NCBI GenBank assembly: GCA_017937765.1
Contig: JAGBCY010000027.1
Coordinates: 1-64,000 of the forward strand
Origin: Alistipes sp.
Lineage (GTDB): Bacteria > Bacteroidota > Bacteroidia > Bacteroidales > Rikenellaceae
Direction: 5' to 3'
Length of the DNA stretch: 64,000 nt
Positions 32,034 through 42,180 of this stretch are shown here, piece after piece. The stretch's first letter is position 1. Every line of letters starts with the position of its first letter. The notes under the pieces are model-generated. The model ran no database searches. It was not told where the DNA came from and worked only from the letters and a program-made list of their open reading frames with translations. Position numbers and translations under genes: made by a program.

Positions 32034-34520
32034 ATGATATATCCGTCGAATTTCGAACAGAGGGTGGGCTTCGATCGTATCCGCGAGGCGGTGATGTCGC
32101 GCTGTACGATGGAGTCGTCGCGCGAGGTTATCCGCAGCGAGGGCTTCGCGCGCTCACGTCGCGAGGTGGAGCGCAGGCTGACTCTTGCCGACGAGATGCG
32201 ACTGATGATATCTATGGAGGCGGGCGCAGCTATCGGTGAGCAGGAGGACCTGCAAAATATCGTCGATAAGGTGCGTGTCGAGGGATCGTACCTCACGGTC
32301 GAGGAGGCGGCGACGTTGTTGCGCGCCCTTAAGTCGGCGGCCGAGATCGTGGGCTTCATCCTCTCGCGTAAGGAGCGTAGCTATCCTGCGCTTAAGGCAC
32401 TTAGCTCGGGCGTTACGATATTCCCCGAGCTGCAACGCGCCATCGAGCGCGTGGTGGACGAGACGGGTGAGGTGCGCTCGAGTGCATCGCCCGAGTTACA
32501 CGACATACGACGTGCCATCCGCGAGCACGAGGGGCAGGTCGCTAAGCGTCTCCAGCAGGTGTTGCAGAGGGCTAAGTCTCAAGGTATTGTCGATGCCGAT
32601 GCTATGATCTCGATACGCGATGGCCACGCCGTGATACCCGTCGCTGCTGCGAATAAGCGCAAGCTTTCGGGCTTCATCCACGACGAGTCGGCCACGGGCC
32701 GTACTTTCTATATCGAGCCTGTCGAGGTCGTCGAGCTTAACAACGAACTTAGGGAGTTGGAGTATGCCGAGAAGAGGGAGGTGGTGAGAATCCTCACCGA
32801 GCTCACGGCGGTGCTCAGGGTCGATGTCGATGGCATCGCACGTATCGAGGAGTACCTCACGGCTATTGATGCCCTGAGGGCTAAGGCACGCTGGGCCTTG
32901 GACTACGGTGCCGTGCGTCCGATAATCTCGACCGAGGGTCGACTGTTGCTACGCAAGGCACGACATCCGCTTTTGGAACAGACACTTAGGGAGCAGGGTA
33001 AGGCTATCGTGCCGTTGGATATGGAGCTCAATGCCGAGCGACGAATACTCGTAATCTCGGGACCCAACGCTGGTGGTAAGTCGGTCTGTTTGAAGACCAC
33101 GGGAATATTGCAGTATATGGTGCAGTGCGGCTTCTTGGTGCCCGTGTTGGAGAACTCGGAGTTCCCGATGTTCGACGCGCTGATGATCGACATTGGTGAC
33201 CAGCAGTCACTGGAGAACGATCTTTCGACCTACTCGTCGCACCTTGTGAATATGAAGATGATGTTGCAGGAGGCCTCGGAGCACACGCTCATCCTCATCG
33301 ACGAGTTTGGTTCGGGCACGGAGCCCACGATTGGTGGTGCGATATCCGAGTCGATACTCGAACGCTTCGTCGAGCGTCGGGCTTATGGCGTGATTACGAC
33401 GCACTATGCCAACATCAAGTACTTCGCATCGCGTAACGAGGGCGTGGTAAACGGAGCTATGTCCTTTGATGTTAAGAATATACAGCCACTCTTTAGCCTC
33501 GAGATGGGTAAGCCCGGAAGCTCGTTTGCTATCGAGGTGGCACGAAAAATAGGCCTGCCGGAGGATATTGTCCGCAAGGCTATGGACAAGGCTGGCGAGG
33601 ACCATATAAACCTCGAAAAGCAGTTGAGGGAGATTGCACGCGATAAGCGTTACTGGGCCGAGAAGCGCGACAGAATCCGTGTGACGGATAGAAAGGTCGA
33701 GCAGCTCGAGCAGACCTATACCGATAGGTTGCAGAGCATCAAGGACGAGCGTAGGGAGATACTGGATAAGGCACGTAAGGAGGCTGAAGAGCTTATCGCT
33801 GAGGCTAATCGCCAGATTGAGAATACGATACGTACCATCCGCGAGTCGCAGGCAGAGAAAGAGCTCACGCGTATGGCGCGTAAGGAGCTGGAGTCGTTTG
33901 CCGATGGGGTCGATGGTGCAAAGGGTGCTAATGACGACCGCATCGAAAGAGAGATGGAGCGTTTAGCACGTCGCCGTGAGCGACGCGAGCAGAGGGCCGA
34001 GAATCGCGAGAAGGGCATCGAGCAACCTAAGGTTGCGGAGCCTAAGCCCCAGAAGATTGAGGTGGGCACGAAGGTGAAGATGGAGGGTCAGACGGTGCCT
34101 GGCGTGGTGGAGTCTATCAAGGGTAAGCGTGCGCAGGTTACCTTCGGGAATATGCGTATGATGGTGGAGCTCGCGCGCCTGAGGGCAGTGTCGGGTGCGG
34201 AGTATCGCGAGTCTACGCGACCTACGGCTGCACGTACCGTCGTGTCGGTCGACATCCGCGAGCGCAAGCTCAACTTCCGCGACACGATTGATGTGCGCGG
34301 TATGCGTGCGGTGGAGGCATTGGAGGCTGTCGAGGATTTGGTGGATGATGCCTTGATGGTCGGTGTCTCGAGCGTCACTATTCTCCACGGCAAGGGCACA
34401 GGTGCCCTGAAGGAGGAGATTCGTCGCTATCTGCGTACGGTGAAGGATGTGGCTACGATTGCTGATGACCACGCCGATCGTGGTGGCGCAGGTATCACGC
34501 TTGTAACGTTCAAGCAGTAG
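32034..34520 (+). CDS. mutS2: Endonuclease MutS2
   Basis: An 828-aa protein with a MutS-type lever/clamp region (about 1-300) and an ATPase domain: Walker A GPNAGGKS at about 343-350, DLSTYSSHL, and Walker B HTLILIDEFGSGTEP. A long coiled coil follows (about 510-660). The C-terminal Smr nuclease domain (about 750-828) shows DTIDVRGMRAVEALE and LHGKGTG. MutS2 lacks the mismatch-recognition domain of MutS and acts on recombination intermediates or collided ribosomes in other bacteria. The gap to the upstream MCE gene is 88 nt and to murF-alr 74 nt, all co-directional. Confidence 0.96.
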   Translation: MIYPSNFEQRVGFDRIREAVMSRCTMESSREVIRSEGFARSRREVERRLTLADEMRLMISMEAGAAIGEQEDLQNIVDKVRVEGSYLTVEEAATLLRALKSAAEIVGFILSRKERSYPALKALSSGVTIFPELQRAIERVVDETGEVRSSASPELHDIRRAIREHEGQVAKRLQQVLQRAKSQGIVDADAMISIRDGHAVIPVAAANKRKLSGFIHDESATGRTFYIEPVEVVELNNELRELEYAEKREVVRILTELTAVLRVDVDGIARIEEYLTAIDALRAKARWALDYGAVRPIISTEGRLLLRKARHPLLEQTLREQGKAIVPLDMELNAERRILVISGPNAGGKSVCLKTTGILQYMVQCGFLVPVLENSEFPMFDALMIDIGDQQSLENDLSTYSSHLVNMKMMLQEASEHTLILIDEFGSGTEPTIGGAISESILERFVERRAYGVITTHYANIKYFASRNEGVVNGAMSFDVKNIQPLFSLEMGKPGSSFAIEVARKIGLPEDIVRKAMDKAGEDHINLEKQLREIARDKRYWAEKRDRIRVTDRKVEQLEQTYTDRLQSIKDERREILDKARKEAEELIAEANRQIENTIRTIRESQAEKELTRMARKELESFADGVDGAKGANDDRIEREMERLARRRERREQRAENREKGIEQPKVAEPKPQKIEVGTKVKMEGQTVPGVVESIKGKRAQVTFGNMRMMVELARLRAVSGAEYRESTRPTAARTVVSVDIRERKLNFRDTIDVRGMRAVEALEAVEDLVDDALMVGVSSVTILHGKGTGALKEEIRRYLRTVKDVATIADDHADRGGAGITLVTFKQ

Positions 34521-34594
34521 ATAAAGGCGATACCGGGGCGTTGTGAGATGTGCGCGTGGCAACGAATGTTTAAGGAAGAATAAAGCGTAAAGAT

Positions 34595-36958
34595 ATGAAT
34601 TATCTATTGTCGGAGATTGCCCAGATTGTGGGCGGTGAGCTTCGGGGCACGGATCTGAGAGTCAGTGAGATGGCTACCGACTCGCGCAGTGTCGTGGCCA
34701 GCGATGGGGTGGTCTTTGCCGCCATCGACGGAAAGAACCACGACGGCCATAACTACATACGTCGTATGACGGAGCGCGGTGTCGAGGCCTTCATCGTGGA
34801 GCACGACGTCGAGCTGCCGACAAAGGGTTGTGGTATGGTTAAGGTGGCATCTACGCTCGAGGCTCTGCAACGCCTCGCCGCGCACCACCGCAACCAGTTC
34901 AAGGGTACGGTCGTAGCTATCACGGGCTCAAACGGCAAGACCATTGTCAAGGAGTGGGCGGCACGCTCGATGCCCGACGCGGTACGTTCGTTTGCCTCGC
35001 CTAAGAGTTATAACTCGCAGCTCGGTGTGGCTCTGTCGCTCCTTATGCTCGAAGGTACGGAGCAGGTGGCATTCATCGAGGCGGGTATCTCGGAGCCTGG
35101 CGAGATGGAGCGTCTGGAGAGGATGATACGCCCCGATATCGTGGTTGTCACTTCCATTGGTGATGCCCACTCGGCAAACTTCGCCTCGGAGGAGCAGAAG
35201 CTCGACGAGAAGCTACTCTTGGCGCGTGCGGCGCGCACGGTTATATATAGCAGGGAGTACCCGACGTTGGCCCGCCGCTTGGAGGAGTTGTATGCCGATC
35301 GCGAGCTGGTGGACTCGAGCCGTGAGACTGTCGACGATGCTATGGAGCTAAGCGACGCTCTGATGGTAGATGCCTACCACGTACAGGCCCTGATGCGTAA
35401 GTTGGGCTACGGTGTTGATAAGGCGATATTCTCGGCTAAGGTGGCTATGAGGCTCGAACTGAAGGAGGGTATCGACGACTCGATGGTTATCGACGACACC
35501 TATAACTCGGACATCAACTCCGTGGTTGCGGCACTCGATGCCCTGCACTTGCAGTCTATGGGACGTAGGCGTGTGGCCGTGATATCGGATATTCGCCAGA
35601 GCGGTATGGCTCCCGAGGAACTGTATGGCCGTGTGGCAGAGGCGGTACGTAAGGCGTCGGTCGACCACCTTATCGGTGTGGGCGAGACGATAGCCTCGTT
35701 CCAACACCTCTTCCCTCGAGGCTCGTCGTTCTATCTCTCGACCGATGAACTTATCGAGAACTTCGCGCGTGAGCGTTGGGCTAAGTCGGTGATCCTTGTC
35801 AAGGGTAGCCGTGATAGCCGCTTTGAGCGTGTGAGTCGACTCTTGGAGCGTAGGACCCACACGACAACACTCGAGGTGGACCTCGCCGCGATGAAGAAGA
35901 ACCTTAACCACTTCCGTCGTCATCTGCCGCAGCACCACCCCGTTGTGGCTATGGTCAAGGCCTCGAGCTACGGCACGGGCGATGTCGACGTTGCGCGTAT
36001 GTTGCAGCACGAGGGGGTTAGATACCTCGCTGTTGCCTTTGCCGATGAGGGTGTTGTGCTTAGGTCAAAGGGTATCACGATGCCTATCGTCGTGCTCAAT
36101 GCCGATGAGGATAGCTTCGATGTGATGATTGCTCACGACCTCGAGCCTGAGATTTATAGCTTCCACTCGTTGGATGCCTTTCGTCGTGCCGTGCATCGTG
36201 CCCATCGCGAGGCATATCCCATTCACATAAAGCTCGATACGGGTATGCACCGTCTGGGATTTATCGACGAGGATGTCGACCTCTTGGGCCGTGCCGTGCA
36301 TCACGATGCTTCGTTGCACATCGCCTCGATATTCTCGCACCTTAGCTCGGCTGATATGCCTGAGGAGGATGCCTTCACGCGTCAGCAGATTGCCGACTTC
36401 GACTATATGAGCCAGCAACTTACCGAGTGGCTCGACTATAAGCCTCTGAGACATATCGCCAACTCGGCAGCTATCGTGCGCTTCCCCGAGGCGGCGTTCG
36501 ATATGTGTCGCTTGGGTCTGGGTCTCTATGGCTTTGGCTTCGAACATAACGAGGAGCTTATCCCCGTGGCTACGCTCTCAACGCGCATTGTGCAGATACG
36601 CACGCACCGCGCTGGCGAGTCGGTAGGCTACGGACGCAGTGCCGTTACGGAGCGTGAGACGACTATCGCTACGATACCCGTGGGCTATGCCGATGGCCTC
36701 GACCGTCACTTGGGTGGTGGCCGCTGGGAGGTACTTGTGGGTAGCCGGCGTGCCAAGATTGTGGGACGCGTATGTATGGATAGTGCGATGATCGACCTCA
36801 CGGGCATAGAGGGAGTCGCCGTAGGTGATAGGGTGACGATATTTGGCCCTACGGCGGGTAATACGCTCGAGGATATGGCCCGCGTATTGGATACCATCCC
36901 TTATGAGATAATGACCTCGATATCTACGCGCGTAAAACGCATATACACAGAACGATGA
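34595..36958 (+). CDS. murF-alr: Fused UDP-MurNAc-tripeptide:D-Ala-D-Ala ligase (MurF) and alanine racemase
   Basis: A 787-aa bifunctional protein. The MurF part (about 1-420) has the ATP loop ITGSNGKT at about 108-115, the Mur-ligase IEAGISEPGEME and the conserved IDDTYNSD. The alanine racemase part (about 424-787) has the PLP lysine K455 in MVKASSYGTG, GMHRLGF, the Tyr-bearing VGYGRSAV and the C-terminal VCMDSAMIDLTG. One polypeptide therefore makes D-alanine and adds D-Ala-D-Ala to the muropeptide precursor. The fusion is known in Bacteroidota. The stop overlaps the next start by 4 nt (ATGA), indicating translational coupling. Cytoplasmic. Confidence 0.95.
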   Translation: MNYLLSEIAQIVGGELRGTDLRVSEMATDSRSVVASDGVVFAAIDGKNHDGHNYIRRMTERGVEAFIVEHDVELPTKGCGMVKVASTLEALQRLAAHHRNQFKGTVVAITGSNGKTIVKEWAARSMPDAVRSFASPKSYNSQLGVALSLLMLEGTEQVAFIEAGISEPGEMERLERMIRPDIVVVTSIGDAHSANFASEEQKLDEKLLLARAARTVIYSREYPTLARRLEELYADRELVDSSRETVDDAMELSDALMVDAYHVQALMRKLGYGVDKAIFSAKVAMRLELKEGIDDSMVIDDTYNSDINSVVAALDALHLQSMGRRRVAVISDIRQSGMAPEELYGRVAEAVRKASVDHLIGVGETIASFQHLFPRGSSFYLSTDELIENFARERWAKSVILVKGSRDSRFERVSRLLERRTHTTTLEVDLAAMKKNLNHFRRHLPQHHPVVAMVKASSYGTGDVDVARMLQHEGVRYLAVAFADEGVVLRSKGITMPIVVLNADEDSFDVMIAHDLEPEIYSFHSLDAFRRAVHRAHREAYPIHIKLDTGMHRLGFIDEDVDLLGRAVHHDASLHIASIFSHLSSADMPEEDAFTRQQIADFDYMSQQLTEWLDYKPLRHIANSAAIVRFPEAAFDMCRLGLGLYGFGFEHNEELIPVATLSTRIVQIRTHRAGESVGYGRSAVTERETTIATIPVGYADGLDRHLGGGRWEVLVGSRRAKIVGRVCMDSAMIDLTGIEGVAVGDRVTIFGPTAGNTLEDMARVLDTIPYEIMTSISTRVKRIYTER

Positions 36959-37671
36959 GTAAAGGAACGATATATATGATACCCTGCCCCATAGCCGACT
37001 CTCGTCCGTTGTGGGATGTGCTTCCGAGGGCGAACTACGATGTGATGAATGTGCTGGACTACTTCATCGTCGAGAACGTGCGCTCGGCACGCCGCTTTCT
37101 CTCGAAGGTGGGCGTCGAGCGTAGGATCGAAGAGCTGGAGTTTGTGGAGCTCAACGAGCACACCACACGCGTGGAGGAGGTGGAGCGTATGCTCAAGCCC
37201 GTGTTGGAGGGCCGCTCGGCGGGTGTTATCTCCGAGGCGGGAGTCCCTGGTGTTGCCGACCCGGGTGCCGATATTGTGGCACTGGCACACCGTCACGGCA
37301 TCAGGGTGGTGCCGCTCGTAGGCCCCTCGTCGATACTTATGTCGGTGATGGCCTCGGGTCTCAATGGTCAGTCGTTTGCCTTCGTGGGTTATATCCCCGT
37401 TAAGGATGGCGAGCGTCAGCGTCGCCTCAAGGAGTTGGAGCGTAGGGCTGTGGAGGAGCGTCAGGCTCAGCTCTTTATCGAGGCTCCGTACCGTAACCTT
37501 AAGCTCTTCGAGGCGTTGTTAAAGACCTTGTCGCCGAAGATGCGCCTGACGGTTGCGGCCGATATAACAGCCCCTGAGGAGTATATCCGCACGCTGAGGG
37601 TCGAAGAGTGGCGTAAGCTCCCCGTGCCCGACATTGCCAAGCGACCGACAATATTTGTATTAGGCATATAA
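36955..37671 (+). CDS. RsmI-like SAM-dependent methyltransferase
   Basis: A 238-aa protein of the tetrapyrrole-methylase/RsmI fold. It begins GTIYMIPCPIAD, has SEAGVPGVADPGADIV (the SAM-loop counterpart of the family SDAGTPGISDPG), VVPLVGPSSILMSVMASG, and ends with KRPTIFVLG. RsmI 2'-O-methylates C1402 of 16S rRNA; this shorter Bacteroidota form is often only called a SAM-dependent methyltransferase, so the target is uncertain. The start overlaps the murF-alr stop by 4 nt, and grpE follows 15 nt downstream. Confidence 0.87.
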   Translation: MSKGTIYMIPCPIADSRPLWDVLPRANYDVMNVLDYFIVENVRSARRFLSKVGVERRIEELEFVELNEHTTRVEEVERMLKPVLEGRSAGVISEAGVPGVADPGADIVALAHRHGIRVVPLVGPSSILMSVMASGLNGQSFAFVGYIPVKDGERQRRLKELERRAVEERQAQLFIEAPYRNLKLFEALLKTLSPKMRLTVAADITAPEEYIRTLRVEEWRKLPVPDIAKRPTIFVLGI

Positions 37672-37686
37672 TTTGTTCATTATAAT

Positions 37687-38295
37687 ATGAAACAATTTAA
37701 TTTTAAACGATTTATGAATAAGCAAGCATCTGAGAAAGAGAGAGATATAAACGCTAAGGCTGAGAATGTGAATATGGAGGAGCCGCTGATGACGGACCTC
37801 GCTGATGACAATGTGGCAGACGAGGAGGCTAAGGCTACTGACAATGTGTCAGTCGAGCCGTCGCTTGAGGAGCAGTTGGCCGTGTGGCGTGATAAGTACT
37901 TGCGCTTGCAGGCCGAGTTCGATAACTTCCGTAAGCGCACGGTGAAGGAGAAGATGGAGCTCGTGGAGCGTGGCTCGGAGGGTGCTTGGAAGGCGATACT
38001 CCCCATAATCGACGATATGGAGCGCGCTATGTCAGCGTCGAGCAAGAGTACCGACGTTGAGGCATTGCGTCAGGGTGAGGAGCTCGTGATGAAGAAGTTT
38101 GAGAGCGTGCTGAGTAGCGCGGGAATCACCCCCATAGAGTGCATCGGCGAGCCCTTTAACGAGGATGAGCAGGAGGCTGTGGCCCGTTTTGCTGCGGGCG
38201 AGGATAAGCGCGGATTGGTTATCGACTGTGTGCAGCGTGGCTATAAGATGGGCGAGCACGTGTTGCGCTATGCAAAGGTCGTGGTTGGCGAGTAA
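37687..38295 (+). CDS. grpE: Nucleotide exchange factor GrpE
   Basis: A 202-aa protein with an acidic, disordered N-terminal third and a long helix, LAVWRDKYLRLQAEFDNFRKRTVKEK, typical of the GrpE dimer. A C-terminal beta domain ends with VIDCVQRGYKMGEHVLRYAKVVVGE. It exchanges ADP for ATP on DnaK. It sits 34 nt before dnaJ, as in many bacteria; dnaK itself is not in the window. Confidence 0.96.
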   Translation: MKQFNFKRFMNKQASEKERDINAKAENVNMEEPLMTDLADDNVADEEAKATDNVSVEPSLEEQLAVWRDKYLRLQAEFDNFRKRTVKEKMELVERGSEGAWKAILPIIDDMERAMSASSKSTDVEALRQGEELVMKKFESVLSSAGITPIECIGEPFNEDEQEAVARFAAGEDKRGLVIDCVQRGYKMGEHVLRYAKVVVGE

Positions 38296-38329
38296 GCCGT
38301 TGTAAACGAAGAAGATAAAAGATAGATAT

Positions 38330-39496
38330 ATGGCAGAGAAGAGAGACTACTACGAGGTGTTGGGCGTCGAGCGCAATGCCGATGCCGATACGATTAAGAA
38401 GGCCTATCGTAAGGCCGCCATCAAATATCACCCCGACAAGAACCCTGGCGATAAGGAGGCCGAGGAGAAGTTCAAGGAGGCAGCCGAGGCTTACGATGTG
38501 TTGTCGAACGACGACAAGCGTGCACGCTACGACCGCTTTGGTCACGCTGGTATGAATGGTGCTGGCAGCGGTGGCTTCGGAGGCTTTGGCGGTGCTGGTG
38601 GCTTCACAATGGATGACATATTCGAGCAGTTTGGCGATATCTTTGGGGGCGCGTTTGGTGGCTTCGGAGGTAGTCGTGGAGGTGCTCGTCGTCAGCGTGT
38701 CAACCGTGGTAGCGATATACGTGTGACGGTTAAGCTCTCGCTCAAGGAGATCTCCGAGGGTGTAACCAAGAAACTCAAGATAAGCAAGACCATCGCTTGT
38801 GATAAGTGTGGTGGCACGGGTGCCAAGGATGGCGCGGCATATACGACCTGCCCCGATTGTAATGGCTCGGGATATGTCATCACGGTGCAAAACTCGTTCT
38901 TTGGCCGTATGCAGACACAGAGCGTCTGTCCGAAGTGTCAGGGCCAGGGTCGCATCATCAAGGATCGCTGCGACAAGTGTGGCGGCGAGGGTACTTCGCG
39001 TGGTCAGGAGGTTATCGAGGTTAAGATTCCCGCAGGTGTGCAGGAGGGTATGGCCATCCGTGTCGAGGGTCGCGGTAATGCGGCACGTCAGGGTGGCGTG
39101 AATGGCGACCTTATCGTGGTTATCGAGGAGGAGCACGACTCGCAGTTCCGCCGCGATGGCAACGACTTAGTCTACAATCTGAATATCACGGTTACGACCG
39201 CAATCCTCGGTGGCGAGGTGGAGATTCCCACGATTGACGGTCGTGTGCGTATTAAGATTGCTCAGGGTACCCACGCGGGTAAGGTGCTGCGCCTCAGAGG
39301 CAAGGGTCTGCCCGATGTGAATGGCTATGGCCGTGGCGATATCGTGGTTGTGGTGGATGTGACCATCCCCGATGAACTCACGAAGGAGGAGCGCAAGCTC
39401 GTCGAGCAGCTTGCCGAGCAGCCCCACTTCAAGCGCGCCGAGAATGTGGAGAACCAAAATATCTTGGAGCGTCTGAAGACTATCTTCCGTGGATAG
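38330..39496 (+). CDS. dnaJ: Chaperone DnaJ
   Basis: A 388-aa type I J protein. It has a J domain (4-70) with the HPD tripeptide in IKYHPDKNP and a Gly/Phe-rich linker (about 75-118). Four CxxCxGxG zinc repeats follow ([32 protein letters not shown]) at about 160-225, then the substrate-binding C-terminal domains. It delivers substrates to DnaK and stimulates its ATPase. All diagnostic parts are intact, and the length is normal. Downstream of grpE in a probable operon. Confidence 0.97.
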   Translation: MAEKRDYYEVLGVERNADADTIKKAYRKAAIKYHPDKNPGDKEAEEKFKEAAEAYDVLSNDDKRARYDRFGHAGMNGAGSGGFGGFGGAGGFTMDDIFEQFGDIFGGAFGGFGGSRGGARRQRVNRGSDIRVTVKLSLKEISEGVTKKLKISKTIACDKCGGTGAKDGAAYTTCPDCNGSGYVITVQNSFFGRMQTQSVCPKCQGQGRIIKDRCDKCGGEGTSRGQEVIEVKIPAGVQEGMAIRVEGRGNAARQGGVNGDLIVVIEEEHDSQFRRDGNDLVYNLNITVTTAILGGEVEIPTIDGRVRIKIAQGTHAGKVLRLRGKGLPDVNGYGRGDIVVVVDVTIPDELTKEERKLVEQLAEQPHFKRAENVENQNILERLKTIFRG

Positions 39497-39554
39497 TTTA
39501 AGCGCAGTGCTCCAGAGAGATAATGAAACACAATAACCATAACGAAGGATTAAG

Positions 39555-40100
39555 ATGTCGTTTTTTAGACCACCTAAGACCAAGCCGCGCCAGTTCAACT
39601 ATATCCCGCGCTACTACGACCCCGTGAAGGAGGAGCGTGATCGTAGACGTAGGGAACTGCACGGAACATCGGCTACGGACGATGAGCCGTATGCTCCGGG
39701 AAAGTATATCCGTACCCAGCGCGAGGCACGCGATGCCGCGAGTGGCGACAGAGGTAACTTCGCGGGTGTAGGTCGTATAGTCCTTGTGGGTATTTTGATG
39801 GTCGTGGCCATCATCTTCTTCCTGCCTCGCTTTGTGAGCTTTGCGGAGCGCGCGGCAGCAGAGAAGGAGGCTTTGCGCGTGGTTGTGGCTGAAGATGCTG
39901 TGGCCGAAGGTGATAGCGCGGATAATGAGCGCGTGAGCATCACGCTCTACGAGAAGCACGGCGACATCGACTTCCGCGAGTTCGAGAGCCTCACGCCCGA
40001 GGCCCTGAACGAGATTGAGGAGTGGCAGAACTCCGTGGGTGAGATTACCATCTACGATGACGATGTGGAGATTGTAGATGGCCGAAGAGTAGAGGACTAA
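39555..40100 (+). CDS. Single-pass membrane protein of unknown function
   Basis: A 181-aa protein with a basic N-terminal cytoplasmic segment (FFRPPKTKPRQFNYIPRYYDPVKEERDRRRRE) and one transmembrane helix at about 73-93 (GRIVLVGILMVVAIIFFLPRF). An acidic C-terminal domain of about 85 residues includes EWQNSVGEITIYDDDVEIV. I do not recognise a family. It lies between dnaJ (58-nt gap) and mutL, separated from mutL by a small hairpin (CTCGGG-CCCT-CCCGAG, 40135-40150). Codon use resembles its neighbours, supporting a real gene. Confidence 0.75.
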   Translation: MSFFRPPKTKPRQFNYIPRYYDPVKEERDRRRRELHGTSATDDEPYAPGKYIRTQREARDAASGDRGNFAGVGRIVLVGILMVVAIIFFLPRFVSFAERAAAEKEALRVVVAEDAVAEGDSADNERVSITLYEKHGDIDFREFESLTPEALNEIEEWQNSVGEITIYDDDVEIVDGRRVED

Positions 40101-40172
40101 CCCGTTAACAGGTAGCAAGAAAGAGAGGTAGTCCCTCGGGCCCTCCCGAGACGTTACAGATAAGTAATAAGG

Positions 40173-42125
40173 ATGGATAGAATAAAACTGCTTCCCGAGA
40201 TTGTGGCAAATCAGATTGCCGCGGGTGAGGTGGTGAATGCCCCCTCGAATGTCGTCAAGGAGATGATGGAAAACTCGCTTGACGCAGGGGCGCAGTGTGT
40301 GCGTGTGAACTATCGCAACGGCGGTAGGGATCTGATACAGATCGTCGACGACGGCTCGGGTATGTCGGCCGTGGATGCGCGTATGGCCTTCGACCGCCAC
40401 GCCACGTCGAAGATAACATCTATCGAGGATGTCTACCAACTCCATACCTTTGGTTTTCGTGGCGAGGCGTTGGCCTCGATTGCGGCCGTTGCGGAGGTGG
40501 AGCTGCGCACACGCCGCGAGGAGGACGAGATAGGCACCGTGACCCAGATATCGGGTGGTGAGTTCCGCTCGCAGCTGCCCGTCGCCTGCTCGAAGGGTTC
40601 GCAGTTTATCGTGCGTAATTTGTTCTATAATGTGCCGTCGCGACGGAAGTTTATCGACGGCGATAATTCGCGCTTGAGTCAGCAGATTAAGAGCGAGTTC
40701 CACCGTGTGGCTCTGTGTAATCCCGAGGTGGAGTTTCGCTTAAGTCACAACGACTTGGAGCTTCAGGTGCTGCGCCCAACCACGCGACGAGGACGTATCG
40801 TCGACGTGATCGGTAAACACATCAAGCAGAACCTTTTGGACGTGGAGGTGTCGACCTCGGTGGTGCGTATCGAGGGTTTTGTCGGGCGACCACAGGCGGC
40901 GAAGCGTCGTAATCACGAGCAGTATCTGTTCGTCAATGGTCGCTATTTCAACTCATTAGCTATACAGCGCACAATCGTGCGTGCCTACGAGAGGCTTATA
41001 CCTGAGGGGTGTATGCCCTCGTATTTTATTTATCTCACGGTCGACCCCGATAGGGTGGATGTCAATGTGCATCCGCAGAAGACTACCGTCAAGTTTGCCG
41101 ACAACGACGTCATCCTCGAGATACTTCAGGCGGCAGTGCGCGAGACTCTCGTAAAGACCGGTGCAGTGCCTATGATGGACTTCGAGTCGTCGGGCGTGGA
41201 TATCCCCGTCTACGATGGCGAACGACGTAGCTATGCCGAGCCGCGTATTGCGACAAATAGTGCGTATAACCCCTTCAACGATGAGTATATCGACCCCACG
41301 GCCCCCGTGCCTGATGTGCCGTTCACGGGCTTCGATGTGCCCTATACCGATGCGATGATAGCACCGGCTGGAGGGGCGAAACGTTCGGAGGCTCTGCCAA
41401 ATACCGTGGGCGATGATCAGGAGATCTATACGCTTAGCAACTCCGAGGGTTGGGCCTCGGCCGGAAGTGTTGTGGAGTATATCGACGAGGATGAGGAGGA
41501 TGAGACGCTGTTCGACATCATCGAGTCGCGTATGGAAGTGGAGGAGCGTCGCACGTTTGGCGAGGCGATAGTGCTTCCGGGTGGTTATGCCGTGGCAACG
41601 TATGGTGGTCGCGGTGTCGTCGTTGCGTTGCAACGTGCCTACGAGGCGTTGTTGTATGAGGATATCGTGAAAGCTTTGGGCGCGGGCAGTGCACCATCGC
41701 AGCGTATGTTCTTCCCCGACGAGTTGGAGCTCTCGACCGAGGAGTATGAACTTATGGAGGGCCACGCCACGGAGTTCGCGGCTCTTGGCTTCGAGGTAGA
41801 TTATCGTGGCGATGGGCGTATCGCCGTCATTGGACGTCCCGCGATGCTCGATGCGGATGCGCCGCTTGATGAGCTGATTTATGAATTGTTGCACGGCATC
41901 GAGGGTGGCAGGCTACCACTCGATGAGGAGCGTCGACGTCTTGCGGAGCTTATGGCACGCCGCGGGGCGAGAGGCTATGGCCGTGGTATGACAAGTTGTG
42001 AGGCTATGGAGTTGTTGCACCGATTGGAGAAGTGCTCAAACCCGAGCTTCACGCCTTCGGGTGCTCCTATAATTGCCGAACTTACGGAGGATGAACTTCG
42101 CTTGAAGTTACAGAAGAAGAGTTAG
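40173..42125 (+). CDS. mutL: DNA mismatch repair protein MutL
   Basis: A 650-aa protein with a complete GHKL ATPase domain: KEMMENSLDAGA (E30, N34), VDDGSGM, TFGFRGEALASI, and DVNVHPQKTTVKF in the transducer. The middle (about 340-450) is a variable linker. The C-terminal dimerisation domain (about 455-650) is recognisable (FFPDELELSTEEYELM, ALGFEVDYRGDGRIAVIGRPA). However, the endonuclease motif DQHAxxExxxxE is not evident: the aligned segment reads ALQRAYEALLYE, and the later family motifs appear as ARRGARGY and TPSGAP. MutL relays mismatch recognition by MutS; whether this one nicks DNA is in doubt. Confidence 0.94.
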   Translation: MDRIKLLPEIVANQIAAGEVVNAPSNVVKEMMENSLDAGAQCVRVNYRNGGRDLIQIVDDGSGMSAVDARMAFDRHATSKITSIEDVYQLHTFGFRGEALASIAAVAEVELRTRREEDEIGTVTQISGGEFRSQLPVACSKGSQFIVRNLFYNVPSRRKFIDGDNSRLSQQIKSEFHRVALCNPEVEFRLSHNDLELQVLRPTTRRGRIVDVIGKHIKQNLLDVEVSTSVVRIEGFVGRPQAAKRRNHEQYLFVNGRYFNSLAIQRTIVRAYERLIPEGCMPSYFIYLTVDPDRVDVNVHPQKTTVKFADNDVILEILQAAVRETLVKTGAVPMMDFESSGVDIPVYDGERRSYAEPRIATNSAYNPFNDEYIDPTAPVPDVPFTGFDVPYTDAMIAPAGGAKRSEALPNTVGDDQEIYTLSNSEGWASAGSVVEYIDEDEEDETLFDIIESRMEVEERRTFGEAIVLPGGYAVATYGGRGVVVALQRAYEALLYEDIVKALGAGSAPSQRMFFPDELELSTEEYELMEGHATEFAALGFEVDYRGDGRIAVIGRPAMLDADAPLDELIYELLHGIEGGRLPLDEERRRLAELMARRGARGYGRGMTSCEAMELLHRLEKCSNPSFTPSGAPIIAELTEDELRLKLQKKS

Positions 42126-42180
42126 ACGAGGCGCAAATCGCGCGCTGATTTATATAGATAAACAAAGAACAGAGGATAAT

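Noticed and set aside
40135..40150. Hairpin CTCGGG-CCCT-CCCGAG before mutL as a terminator
   Set aside because: No T-run follows and the downstream gene is co-directional and close. At most it is an mRNA processing or attenuation structure.
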